Source: Salvelinus alpinus
Lineage: Eukaryota > Chordata > Actinopteri > Salmoniformes > Salmonidae
Direction: 5' to 3'
Assembly: GCF_045679555.1 (NCBI RefSeq)
Contig: NC_092091.1
Coordinates: 85,933,962 to 85,997,961 of the forward strand
Length of the DNA: 64,000 nt
The position numbers were made by a program, and so were the translations under genes. This document shows, piece after piece, positions 10,371-18,220 of this stretch. Position 1 is the first letter of the stretch, and the number at the start of each line of letters is the position of its first letter. Under the pieces are notes generated by a model. That model worked only from the letters and a program-made list of their open reading frames with translations, had not been told where the DNA came from and did not search any database.

Positions 10371-11432
10371 AGGGGGAGAAGAGGAGAGGGGGAGAAGAGG
10401 AGAGGGGGAGGAGAGTAGAGGAGAGGGAGAGGAGAGGAGAGGGGGAGAAGGAGAGGAGAGGGGGAGAAGAGGAGAGGGGGAGAAGAGGAGAGGGGGAGAG
10501 AAGAGGAGAGGGGGAGAGAGTAGAGGAGAGGGGGAGAAGAGTAGAGGAGATGGGGAGAAGAGGAGAGGGGGAGTAGAGTAGAGGAGAGGGGGAGAAGAGG
10601 AGAGGGGGAGAAGAGTAGAGGAGAGGTAGAGGAGAGGAGAGGAGAGGGGGAGAAGAGGAGAGGAGAGGGGGAGTAGAGGAGAGGAGAGGGGGGGTAGAGG
10701 AGAAGGGGAGAAGAGTGGGGGAGAGGGGGAGAAGAGGAGAGGGGGAGTAGAGGAGAGGAGAGGGGGAGACGAGGAGAGGGGGAGACGAGGAGAGGGGGAG
10801 AAGAGTAGAGGAGAGGGGGAGGAGAGGAGAGGAGAGGAGGAGAAGAGGAGAGGAGAGGGGAAGAAGAGGAGAGGGGGAGTAGAGTAGAGGAGATGTAGAG
10901 TAGAGGAGAGGGGGAGAAGAGTAGAGGAGAGGGGGAGAAGAGTAGAGGAGAGGGGGAGAAGAGGAGAGGAGAGGGGGAGAAGAGGAGAGGAGAGGAGAGG
11001 AGAGGGGAAGAAGAGGAGAGGGAGAGTAGAGGAGAGAGGAGGGGGAGAAGAGTAGAGGAGAGGGGGAGAAGAGTAGAGGAGAGGGGGAGAAGAGGAGGAG
11101 TAGAGTAGAGGAGAGGGGGAGAAGAGGAGAGGAGAGGGGGAGAAGAGGAGAGGGGGAGAAGAGGAGAGGAGAGGGGGAGGTAGAGTAGAGGAGAGGGGGA
11201 GGTAGAGTAGAGGAGATGAGTAGAGGAGAGGGGGAGAAGAGGAGAGGAGAGGGGGAGAAGAGGAGAGGAGAGGGGGAGAAGAGTAGAGGAGAGGGGGAGA
11301 AGAGGAGAGGAGAGGAGAAGAGGAGGGGGAGGAGAGGAGAGGGGGAGAAGAGTAGAGGTGGGAGAAGAGGAGAAGAGAGGGGGAGAAGAGAAGAGTAGAG
11401 GGGTAGAAGAGAAGAGGAGAAGAGAGGGGAAA

Positions 11433-11589
11433 GTTTCTGAGCTCTTCATTAACTCAATTCTCCTGACAATGTTTGTCTATGGAGATTGCATGGCTGAGTG
11501 CTTGATTTTATACATCTGTCAGAAGGGGTGTGGCTGAAATAGAATCCACTAATTTGAAGGGGTGTCCACATACTTTTGTATATATAGTG
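11433..11589. mobile_element. Tc1-like transposon end, truncated
   Basis: The block reads 'gagctcttcattaactcaat', then 'aatgtttgtctatggagatt', and ends in the terminal inverted repeat 'ggtgtccacatacttttgta' plus 'tatatagtg', followed by TA. I recognise it as one end of a widespread fish Tc1-like element. The other end and the transposase are absent; the left side is cut off at the GA tract. The same internal sequence occurs in inverted orientation at 13972-14276, which supports the identification from the window itself. Confidence 0.8.
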
Positions 11590-11676
11590 TATGTACACAT
11601 GGGTGTTGTTGCACCATACCAACGATAAGCCTGTCTTCCCATCACATCATGAAAGGTCATGTTGATGTTCATTTAA

Positions 11677-12237
11677 CCTCTGTCTCTCTCTTCCTCTGAC
11701 TCCTCCCTTTCTCCTCTGTCTCTCTCTTCCTCTGACTCCTCCCTTTCTCCTCTGTCTCTCTCTTCCTCTGACTCCTCCCTTTCTCCTCTGTCTCTCTCTT
11801 CCTCTGACTCCTCCTTTCTCCTCTGTCTCTCTCTTCCTCTGACTCCTCCCTTTCTCCTCTGTCTCTCTCTTCCTCTGACTCCTCCCTTTCTCCTCTGTCT
11901 CTCTCTTCCTCTGACTCCTCCCTTTCTCCTCTGTCTCTCTCTTCCTCTGACTCCTCCCTTTCTCCTCTGTCTCTCTCTTCCTCTGACTCCTCCCTTTCTC
12001 CTCTGTCTCTCTCTTCCTCTGACTCCTCCCTTTCTCCTCTGTCTCTCTCTTCCTCTGACTCCTCCCTTTCTCCTCTGTCTCTCTCTTCCTCTGACTCCTC
12101 CCTTTCTCCTCTGTCTCTCTCTTCCTCTGACTCCTCCCTTTCTCCTCTGTTTCTCTCTTCCTCTGACTCCTCCCTTTCTCCTCTGTCTCTCTCTTCCTCT
12201 GACTCCTCTCTTTCTCCTTTGTCTCTCTCTGTCTCCT
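11677..12237. repeat. 36-bp CT-rich minisatellite abutting a splice acceptor
   Basis: About 15.6 units of a 36-mer, with 'ctctgtctctctcttcctct' followed by 'gactcctccctttctc'. One unit near 11808 lacks a C. The last units degenerate into 'gtctctctctgtctcctcag', which is the 3' splice site of the exon at 12241. The array therefore forms an extended polypyrimidine tract of intron 1 of the SRCR gene. Confidence 0.95.
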
Positions 12238-12240
12238 CAG

Positions 12241-12270
12241 ATCTCCAGGCTCAAAGCGTCAGTCCAACAG
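12241..12270 (+). CDS. Exon: short N-terminal linker
   Basis: A 30-bp exon bounded by 'gtctcctcag' and 'gtaggtag'. With one base from the missing upstream exon and one from the next it reads D-LQAQSVSPT-A. This fits a mature N-terminus just after a signal peptide. It is phase 1 at both ends, so it can be skipped without breaking the frame. Confidence 0.7.
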
Positions 12271-15200
12271 GTAGGTAGAGTATACATCTACAGTGATTAT
12301 AGCAGTTCAATATTAGTCAACTTTATTATCCCACATGGAGAAATTCATGTGTCCATACAAACCATTCTAAAACCCAATAACAAGTAGTGTTTTATGGAAC
12401 TACTAATACTTGTCAACCACAAAGCATTACTGCTGTTAGAATAACAGAATCACTGTCATCATCTGTCCTCACCACTGTGTTTTCCTCTCTGCTGTTTACA
12501 GCTGAACTCTCAGTCAGACTGGTGAATGGGACCACTTCCTGTTCTGGGACAGTGGAAGTCTTCTACAGAGGAGAGTGGTTGGGTCTATGTACTGGGTGGT
12601 GGAGCATGAGAGAGACTAAGGTTGTGTGTAGACAGCTGGACTGTGGGAATCCTGTAGCTGAATCTAGAGGACCTCTGATTGAAGATGGAAGAGGAGGAGT
12701 CACACTAAGAGGAGTCAGAATATCTAGTATCAGTTGCAGTGGAAGTGAACATTGTGACATCACAGGAGTAACACCTGATGTCTGTGATGGTGGATATTAT
12801 CATCATGTGACCTGTTCAGGTAAGAGACTGGTCATATTGAGAGATTTATTTATTCATTATACAATATTACCATGTATCATGTTTTATGTGTTTTAATTTC
12901 ATTTAAATAGAGGGAGAGATGTCAGATGTATTTAAACATTATATTTGTATTTGTCATATTGGTTTATGGGAGATGTTCATGGGCAGATCATTGTAGTTCA
13001 GATGGTACTGAAGTGAAGCTGCCTGATGGATGTCCAGCTGTTTATTTTCTATAAAGTGAAGTGAACTTATTCCTGTCTCCTGCCTGCATTATTCCCAACC
13101 CGATCCTGAGTGACTAAGAACCCATTTCTACCTCTTACAGTATCAAACATAGCAAACTACAATCTTTTATCCAACATATTTGTGTTTAGTCCTTGACAGT
13201 GTCATCAACAAAACTGATTGAATGTTCAACCAACTCTTTTTCTCCAGAGTCTGTGCGGCTTGTGGATGGAGCTGGTCTCTGCTCTGGGAGAGTGGAGGTG
13301 AAGTCCAGTCAGTCCTGGGCCTCAGTGTGTGAAGCTGACTTTGACCGGCAGGATGCAGAGGTAGTCTGTGGGGAGCTTGGCTGTGGGGCTCCTGCAGCTC
13401 TACAGGGGGGGCTCTATGGAGGAGGTGAGGGTCAGACCTGGGATAAAGAGTTCCAGTGTAAAGGCAATGAGTCCCTTCTCCTGGACTGTGACACCTCAGA
13501 CAGAGAAAACAACACCTGCCTACCTGGTAATGCTGTTGGACTCACCTGCTCAGGTAAGAAACAGTTTGTGACTCAATCAACATTGTCTCTCACCTGGAGT
13601 GAAGAATATTAGAGACAATATAGGTGTGTTTTAGTGAGAAAATAGTAAGATTACTGTCTCTCTCTTTTCTTTTCTCAGAGCCTGATGATGTGAGGCTGGT
13701 GGGAGGAGGCAGTCGCTGTGCTGGTGGAGTGGAGTGGTACGACCAGGGAGAGTGGAGGACTGTGGGAGCTGAGGACAGGGACCAGGAGGATGTAGCTGCA
13801 GTAGTGTGTAGACAGCTGGGTTGTGGCTCCACTGTTTCAGTACTACCTGGAAACACCACTAGAGGGTATGGAGCTATTTGTTCTGGGTCTGAGTCTTCAC
13901 TGAGGGATTGTAGAAGAATGTATTTTCTCTATCCTGGATTCACAGTGATCTGCTCAGGTAAGAACAAGACACACTATGTGGCCAAAAGTATGTGGACATC
14001 AGTGGATTCTGATATTTCAGCCACACAGCAATGTGTAGCTGAAATGAGCACAAAGCCATGCAATCTCCATAGACAAACATTACCAGTAGAATGGACTTAC
14101 TGAAGATCTCAGTGACTTAACGTGGCACGTCTAGGAGCAACAACGGCTCAGCCGTGAAGTGGTAGACAACACAAGCTCACAGAACGGACCGCCGAGTGTT
14201 GAACCACGTAGAGCGTAAAAATAATCCTCTGTTGTAAAACTCACTGCTGAGTTCCACATACTTTTGTCCATGTATTATATCTCCTTCCTGGACTCACCGT
14301 GATCTGCTCAGGAAATATCAACATATTATAGTTATATTCAACTGATTTCCTTCATTCATACAACTTCCTCTGCACCTCTCATGATGACTGTTTAGCTTGT
14401 CAGTCTGCTTTACTAAATAGATCACTCAGTCAAGTAGGAATCAAATACAACTTAAATATCCCAGAATGCTTTTGTATTTGAGTGTTATCTCAGTGGACGT
14501 CTCTACTCACTACCACTGTCACATGTCATGTTATTGTCATATCTAAATGAGGAAAGTAGTTGAGGAGCTACGTTTTCTTTTTCTCTCCTCTTGTTCCAGA
14601 TGTCCTGCTTAAGCCTGATATCAACATATGTTGTCTCAGTGACTGTAGGCCCACTACTCATGTTGCCCTGTGAGGGAGGGTGGCTAGCACTGTTACATGC
14701 TGATGTTATTGTCATATCTATAGGAAACTAGTTGAAGAGGTTTTTCTTCTTCTCTTTTATTGTTACAGATCTCCTGGTCCAGCCTGATATCTCCCTGACT
14801 GACTCAATGGGAGGGGTCTCCAGGGGCCACCAGGGGCCCGAGATGTTCAGGGACTACAGCTTCGCCATCACCTGCTCCACTCAGCCACAGTACCCAGGAG
14901 GCTCCTTCCTCCTCACGTTCACCGGCTCCAACAGAACCCAGACCCAGCCAGCTGTCAATCACTCTGCTGCCTTCCTCTTCCCTGCTGCAGATGACTCCCA
15001 CCAAGGGAACTACAGCTGTGTTTATGACAATTATGTTTTCTCTCATAACTTCTCCTCTGAGAGTGAGCTCCTCTTCCTCACCATCACAGGTAACTGAACA
15101 TGAACCAGACTTATAACTTTGTCATTGACAGATTTCCCACAGATCTATGTGATGATGATCAGTCCCCTCATCAAAGGTGTTTCTGTTTGCAGCCTCTCCT

Positions 15201-15539
15201 CTGCCAGCCTTCATCATCAGACACGTTGTAGTGCTGCTGCTCCTACTGACAGCCATCACCACCTCCTACCTGTACTACAAGGTAAAGACATTTACTCAGA
15301 TGTTACAAGTCATTTGAACTAGAGGGAGAGGGTGAGAGGGAGAGGGAGGGAGAATGGAGTTACTGGAGAGTAAATGTCTGACTGTTGGTGCTGTGTCTCC
15401 CTAGCCCACCAGGAGGCAGAACAGAGTGAACAGGGTGAGCAGCATGGATCTTTATGTCAATGCCATGGAGATGGTCTCTCTGAGCTCCAGAGCTGAAGCT
15501 GGACGGGGAGAGGAGAGAGCATCCCAGGGGACGGAGTAG
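12241..15539 (+). CDS. SRCR-Ig transmembrane receptor gene (5' end missing; spliced)
   Basis: Seven exons with consensus GT-AG junctions are visible: 12241-12270, 12502-12819, 13248-13553, 13679-13957, 14769-15089, 15193-15281 and 15405-15539. They join in frame (phase 1 up to the membrane exon, phase 0 before the last) to about 492 residues. The order is a short N-terminal linker, three SRCR domains, one Ig-like domain, a transmembrane helix and a 44-residue cytoplasmic tail. Family knowledge: CD163/WC1/DMBT1-type SRCR receptors are extracellular scavenger or immune recognition proteins; SRCR plus Ig combinations occur in fish. No signal peptide exon is seen, so the start lies upstream, beyond or among the repeat arrays. 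No ligand can be inferred, and I do not assign a symbol. The gene has relic exons and a Tc1-like insertion between SRCR3 and Ig. Confidence 0.85.
12502..12819 (+). CDS. Exon: SRCR domain 1 (8 Cys, group B)
   Basis: A 318-bp exon (106 codons, phase 1-1) after 'gctgtttacag' and before 'gtaagag'. It starts ELSVRLVNGTTSCSG and contains the family signature VVCRQLDCG. Eight cysteines sit in the group B pattern (SC, LC, VVC, LDC, SC, HC, VC, TC). The usual W..VC segment is altered to EWLGLCTG. It ends HHVTCSG, as SRCR domains do. One domain per exon is the norm for this family. Confidence 0.9.
13248..13553 (+). CDS. Exon: SRCR domain 2 (8 Cys, group B)
   Basis: A 306-bp exon (102 codons, phase 1-1) between 'tttttctccag' and 'gtaagaaa'. 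It reads ESVRLVDGAGLCSGRVEV, then WASVCEADFD, VVCGELGCGAP, LLLDCDTSD and ends VGLTCSG. All eight group B cysteines are present. An N-glycosylation sequon (NES) precedes LLLDC. The 428-bp intron before it holds nothing I recognise. Confidence 0.92.
13679..13957 (+). CDS. Exon: SRCR domain 3 (short, 6 Cys)
   Basis: A 279-bp exon (93 codons, phase 1-1) between 'ttttctcag' and 'gtaagaac'. It reads EPDDVRLVGGGSRCAGGVEW, then VVCRQLGCGST, ICSGSESSLRDC and VICSG. Six cysteines remain. The cysteine of the W..VC segment is a glycine (TVGAED), and the usual C before the last strand is missing. The domain is about 10 residues shorter than its neighbours. Losing a cysteine pair is compatible with a folded group A-like domain, but it could also reflect decay. 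Confidence 0.9.
13972..14276. mobile_element. Internally deleted Tc1-like element in the intron after SRCR3
   Basis: This 305-bp block starts 'cactatgtggccaaaagtat' and ends with its inverted counterpart 'ccacatacttttgtccatgt'. Inside, 'gccatgcaatctccatagac' is the reverse complement of sequence in the fragment at 11433-11589. Pieces resembling transposase 3' coding sequence (near 14139 'ggctcagccgtgaagtggta') are joined without the rest, so it is a non-autonomous deletion derivative. It begins only 14 bp after the exon end at 13957. Confidence 0.8.
14271..14312 (+). pseudogene. Relic of an SRCR exon 3' end, donor site lost
   Basis: The sequence 'cctggactcaccgtgatctg' plus 'ctcagg' repeats the last 40 bp of the SRCR3 exon ('cctggattcacagtgatctg' plus 'ctcagg', 13933-13958). 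The GTAAG donor is replaced by 'gaaat'. It looks like the tail of a duplicated SRCR exon, separated from the live one by the Tc1-like insertion. Confidence 0.6.
14503..14673 (+). pseudogene. Decayed duplicate of the Ig exon start with its intron end
   Basis: Both 14528-14660 and 14701-14800 contain 'gttattgtcatatcta', a short 'gaggaaagtagttgaggag'-like segment, a CT-rich tract and an acceptor. The exon start follows: 'atgtcctgcttaagcctgat' here and 'atctcctggtccagcctgat' in the live exon. After 14600 this copy reads D-VLLKPDIN and then diverges to an in-frame TGA at 14671. It is a pseudo-exon from a tandem duplication. Confidence 0.7.
14769..15089 (+). CDS. Exon: Ig-like domain
   Basis: A 321-bp exon (107 codons, phase 1-1) between 'ttgttacag' and 'gtaactg'. 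It encodes an Ig-like fold: strand B cysteine in FAITCSTQ and strand F cysteine in the classical D.HQGNYSCVYD, 47 residues apart. Four possible N-glycosylation sites (NRT, NHS, NYS, NFS) indicate an extracellular position. The domain has no clear central Trp, as in several short teleost Ig domains. It ends SELLFLTITG, just before the membrane exon. Confidence 0.9.
15193..15281 (+). CDS. Exon: transmembrane segment
   Basis: An 89-bp exon between 'ttctgtttgcag' and 'gtaaagac' that changes phase from 1 to 0. It encodes A-SPLPAFIIRH, then the hydrophobic VVVLLLLLTAITT, then SYLYYK. This is a single helix followed by a positively charged stop-transfer residue, giving type I topology. Confidence 0.9.
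15405..15539 (+). CDS. Exon: cytoplasmic tail and stop
   Basis: The terminal coding exon follows 'gtctccctag'. It encodes 44 residues beginning PTRRQNRVNRVSSMD and ending SQGTE, then TAG. The basic start (RRQNR) suits a juxtamembrane segment. One tyrosine lies in YVNA (15453-15464), a YxN pattern that can bind Grb2-type SH2 domains when phosphorylated. No ITAM or ITIM is present. Confidence 0.88.
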   Translation, partial: PTRRQNRVNRVSSMDLYVNAMEMVSLSSRAEAGRGEERASQGTE

Positions 15540-15760
15540 GAGTAGAATGAAGCTGACCCTACATGCTGATCTTAGGTCAGTTTTGTGTTTTAAATCGATG
15601 GTCAGCAGTGGACTGGTGTTTAAAATGTGGTGACAAACCTGAAGTGGTTCTAATTTTAATAACAAGTTCAGAATTAGTTTATCTTTCTAGAACCTTGGAA
15701 GAAATCTGAAAGGAGTGACTGCAACCACCATTATTCCTTTTAGTTTGGTTTTTACCACCA

Positions 15761-16994
15761 GGGTAACATGGGGTTCTGGGTAACATGGGGTTTTGGTAAC
15801 ATGGGGTTTGGGGTAACATGGGGTTTGGGTAACATGGGGTTCTAGGTAACATGGGTTTTGGGTAACATGGGGTTTTGGGTAACATGGGGTTTTGGTAACA
15901 TGGGGTTCTGGGTAACATGGGGTTTTTGTAACATGGGGTTTGGGGTAACATGGTGTTTTGGTTAACATGGGGTTTGGGTAACATGGGGTTTGGGGTACCA
16001 TGGGATTTTGGGTAACATGGGGTTTGGGTAACATGGGGTTCTGGGTAACATGGGGTTCTGGGTAACATGGAGTTTTAGGTAACATGGGGTTTTGGGTAAC
16101 ATGGGGTTTTAGGTAACATGGGGTTTTGGGTAACATGGGGTTTTGGGTAACATGGGGTTTTGGTAACATGGGGTTCTGGGTAACATGGAGTTTTGGGTAA
16201 CATGGGGTTTTGGTAACATGGACTTTTAGGTAACATGGGGTTTTGGTAACATTGAGTTTTAGGTAACATGGAGTTTTAGGTAACATGGGGTATTGGTAAC
16301 ATGGGGTTTTTGGTAACATGGAGTTTTGGGTAACATGGTGTTTTAGGTAACATGGGGTTTTGGGTAACATGGGGTTTTGGGTAACATGGGGTTTTGGGTA
16401 ACATGGTGTTTTAGGTAACATGGGGTTTTGGGTAACATGGGGTTTTGGGTAACATGGGGTTTTGGTAACATGGAGTTTTAGGTAACATGGAGTTTTAGGT
16501 AACATGGGGTTTTGGTAACATGGGGTTTTGGTAACATGGAGTTTTAGGTAACATGGGGTTTTGGTAACATGGAGTTCTGGGTAACATGGGGTTTTGGTAA
16601 CATGGAGTTCTGGGTAACATGGGGTTTTGGTAACATGGAGTTTTAGGTAACATGGGGTTTTGGTAACATGGACTTTTAGGTAACATGGGGTTTTGGTAAC
16701 ATTGAGTTTTAGGTAACATGGAGTTTTAGGTAACATGGGGTATTGGTAACATGGGGTTTTTGGTAACATGGAGTTTTGGGTAACATGGTGTTTTAGGTAA
16801 CATGGGGTTTTGGGTAACATGGGGTTTTGGGTAACATGGGGTTTTGGTAACATGGAGTTTTAGGTAACATAGAGTTTTAGGTAACATGGGGTTTTGGTAA
16901 CATGGGGTTTTGGTAACATGGAGTTTTAGGTAACATGGGGTTTTGGTAACATGGAGTTCTGGGTAACATGGGGTTTTGGTAACATGGAGTTTGT
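15761..16994. repeat. G-rich 15-17-bp minisatellite with 450-bp higher-order repeat
   Basis: Units alternate 'ggggttttgggtaacat' with 'gagttttaggtaacat' and 'ggggttttggtaacat' forms. A rare series ('gacttttagg', 'cattgagtttt', 'gggtattgg', 'atggtgtttt') occurs at 16218-16350 and again 450 bp later at 16668-16800. This shows block duplication. Reverse-strand open frames up to 388 codons (repeat MLPKTPCY) are by-products. Confidence 0.93.
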
Positions 16995-17076
16995 TTGTAT
17001 GTATAATCATCTGAAAAAAAAAAAAAAGGCAAATTGTTTTCTGAAGTCATTTTGGTTTGTTGTTGTTTACCTCTCA

Positions 17077-17226
17077 TGATGTTATTGATTATAAATGTTA
17101 TGATATTGATTATTAAGTAGATTATTGTTATGATGTTGTTAGTAGTATATAGATAATGATGTTATTGATTATAAATGTTATGATATTGATTATTGATTAT
17201 AAAGTAGATTATTGTTATGATGTTGC
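17077..17226. repeat. AT-rich direct duplication
   Basis: Two copies, 17077-17137 and 17157-17226, share 'atgatgttattgattataaa', 'gatattgattat' and 'agtagattattgttatgatg' in order. The second has an extra 'tgattat'. Confidence 0.8.
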
Positions 17227-17261
17227 TCTCTAAACTGCCATGTAATCAACTGAATGCTTTT

Positions 17262-17267
17262 AATAAA
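17262..17267 (+). promoter_or_regulatory. Candidate polyadenylation signal
   Basis: AATAAA in 'cttttaataaaatgacagg', downstream of the SRCR-Ig stop codon and on the same strand, directly before the 59-bp array. Confidence 0.45.
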
Positions 17268-17280
17268 ATGACAGGCTGTC

Positions 17281-18043
17281 AGTCTGTGTGATTCCCCTCT
17301 TGGACAGACTACAACATACAGTATGAATTAACTGAGATCAGTCTGTGTGATTCCCCTCTTGGACAGACTACAACATACAGTATGAATTAACTGAGATCAG
17401 TCTGTGTGATTCCCCTCTTGGACAGACTACAACATACATTATGAATTAACTGAGATCAGTCTGTGTGATTCCCCTTTTGGACAGACTACAACATACAGTA
17501 TGAATTAACTGAGATCAGTCTGTGGGATTCCCCTCTTGGACAGACTACAACATACAGTATGAATTAACTGAGATCAGTCTGTGTGATTCCCCTCTTGGAC
17601 AGACTACAACATACAGTATGAATTAACTGAGATCAGTCTTTGTGATTCCCCTCTTGGACAGACTACAACATACAGTATGAATTAACTGAGATCAGTCTGT
17701 GTGATTCCCCTCTTGGACAGACTACAACATACAGTATGAATTAACTGAGATCAGTCTGTGTGATTCCCCTCTTGGACAGACTACAACATACAGTATGAAT
17801 TAACTGAGATCAGTCTGTGTGATTCCCCTCTTGGACAGACTACAACATACAGTATGAATTAACTGAGATCAGTCTGTGTGATTCCCCTCTTGGACAGACT
17901 ACAGCATACAGTATGAATTAACTGAGATCAGTCTGTGTGATTCCCCTCTTGGACAGACTACAACATACAGTATGAATTAACTGAGATCAGTCTGTGTGAT
18001 TCCCCTCTTGGGACAGACTACAACATACAGTATGAATTAACTG
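17281..18043. repeat. 59-bp minisatellite, about 13 units
   Basis: The unit runs from 'agtctgtgtgattcccctct' through 'tggacagactacaacataca' to 'gtatgaattaactgagatc'. Units are nearly identical with single substitutions; the last has an extra G in 'cttgggacag'. The right edge merges into the 18044 spacer at 'aactgg'. Confidence 0.95.
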
Positions 18044-18220
18044 GTCATATATTTGGCAGGAGGTTAGGAAGTGCATCTCCGTTTCCACCTCATTTTGTGG
18101 GCTGTGTGCACATAGCCTGTCTTCTCTTGAGAGCCAGGCACCCACCTGTATATAGTCTTGCTATTGTTATTTTACTGCTGCTCTTTAATTACGTTTTACT
18201 CTTTAATTACTTGTTACAGG
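18044..18220. mobile_element. Mosaic of salmonid repeat fragments
   Basis: 'tttggcaggaggttaggaag' with 'gcacatagcctgtcttctct', followed by 'gctattgttattttactgct', resembles two different dispersed salmonid repeats known to me. No coding potential is seen. Confidence 0.45.

Larger units (their letters stand above)
4870..11430 (+). repeat. 6.5 kb homopurine (GA-rich) tract with nested tandem structure
   Basis: The plus strand is almost entirely A and G, with scattered T and very rare C. From 4870 to about 7440 the pattern is irregular, but 'agagactggg' blocks recur near 5303, 5521, 6023 and 6523, giving a higher-order spacing near 0.5 kb. From about 7440 to 11400 it is built mainly of 21-bp units such as 'gagtagaggagagggggagaa', with 15-bp variants. 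A further 1.34 kb duplication is visible there. The reverse strand lacks A and so lacks stop codons, which explains open frames up to 2,203 codons (4838-11449). Long mirror-like purine tracts can form triplex DNA; that is general knowledge, not shown here. Confidence 0.95.
15540..17290 (+). other. Probable 3'UTR of the SRCR-Ig gene
   Basis: Sequence from the stop codon to just past an AATAAA at 17262-17267. No other coding exon lies between. If this is the real cleavage signal, the 3'UTR would include the whole 15761-16994 minisatellite and an A14 run near 17016. An earlier cleavage site cannot be excluded. Confidence 0.45.

Noticed and set aside
4838..11449. A 2,203-codon reverse-strand open frame and many smaller frames in the GA tract
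   Set aside because: The reverse strand is nearly all C and T, so stop codons cannot form; the Ser/Pro/Leu-only product has no domain and several frames are open at once.
12563..12763. Antisense frames over the SRCR exons
   Set aside because: The sense strand has splice sites and family motifs; these are shadows.
15761..16994. Interstitial telomeric repeat
   Set aside because: The unit 'ggggttttgggtaacat' is G-rich but is not TTAGGG, and TTAGGG runs are not seen.
15679..17077. Reverse-strand proteins made of MLPKTPCY-type repeats (up to 388 codons)
   Set aside because: They follow from the minisatellite unit; several overlapping frames with the same composition indicate non-coding repeat.
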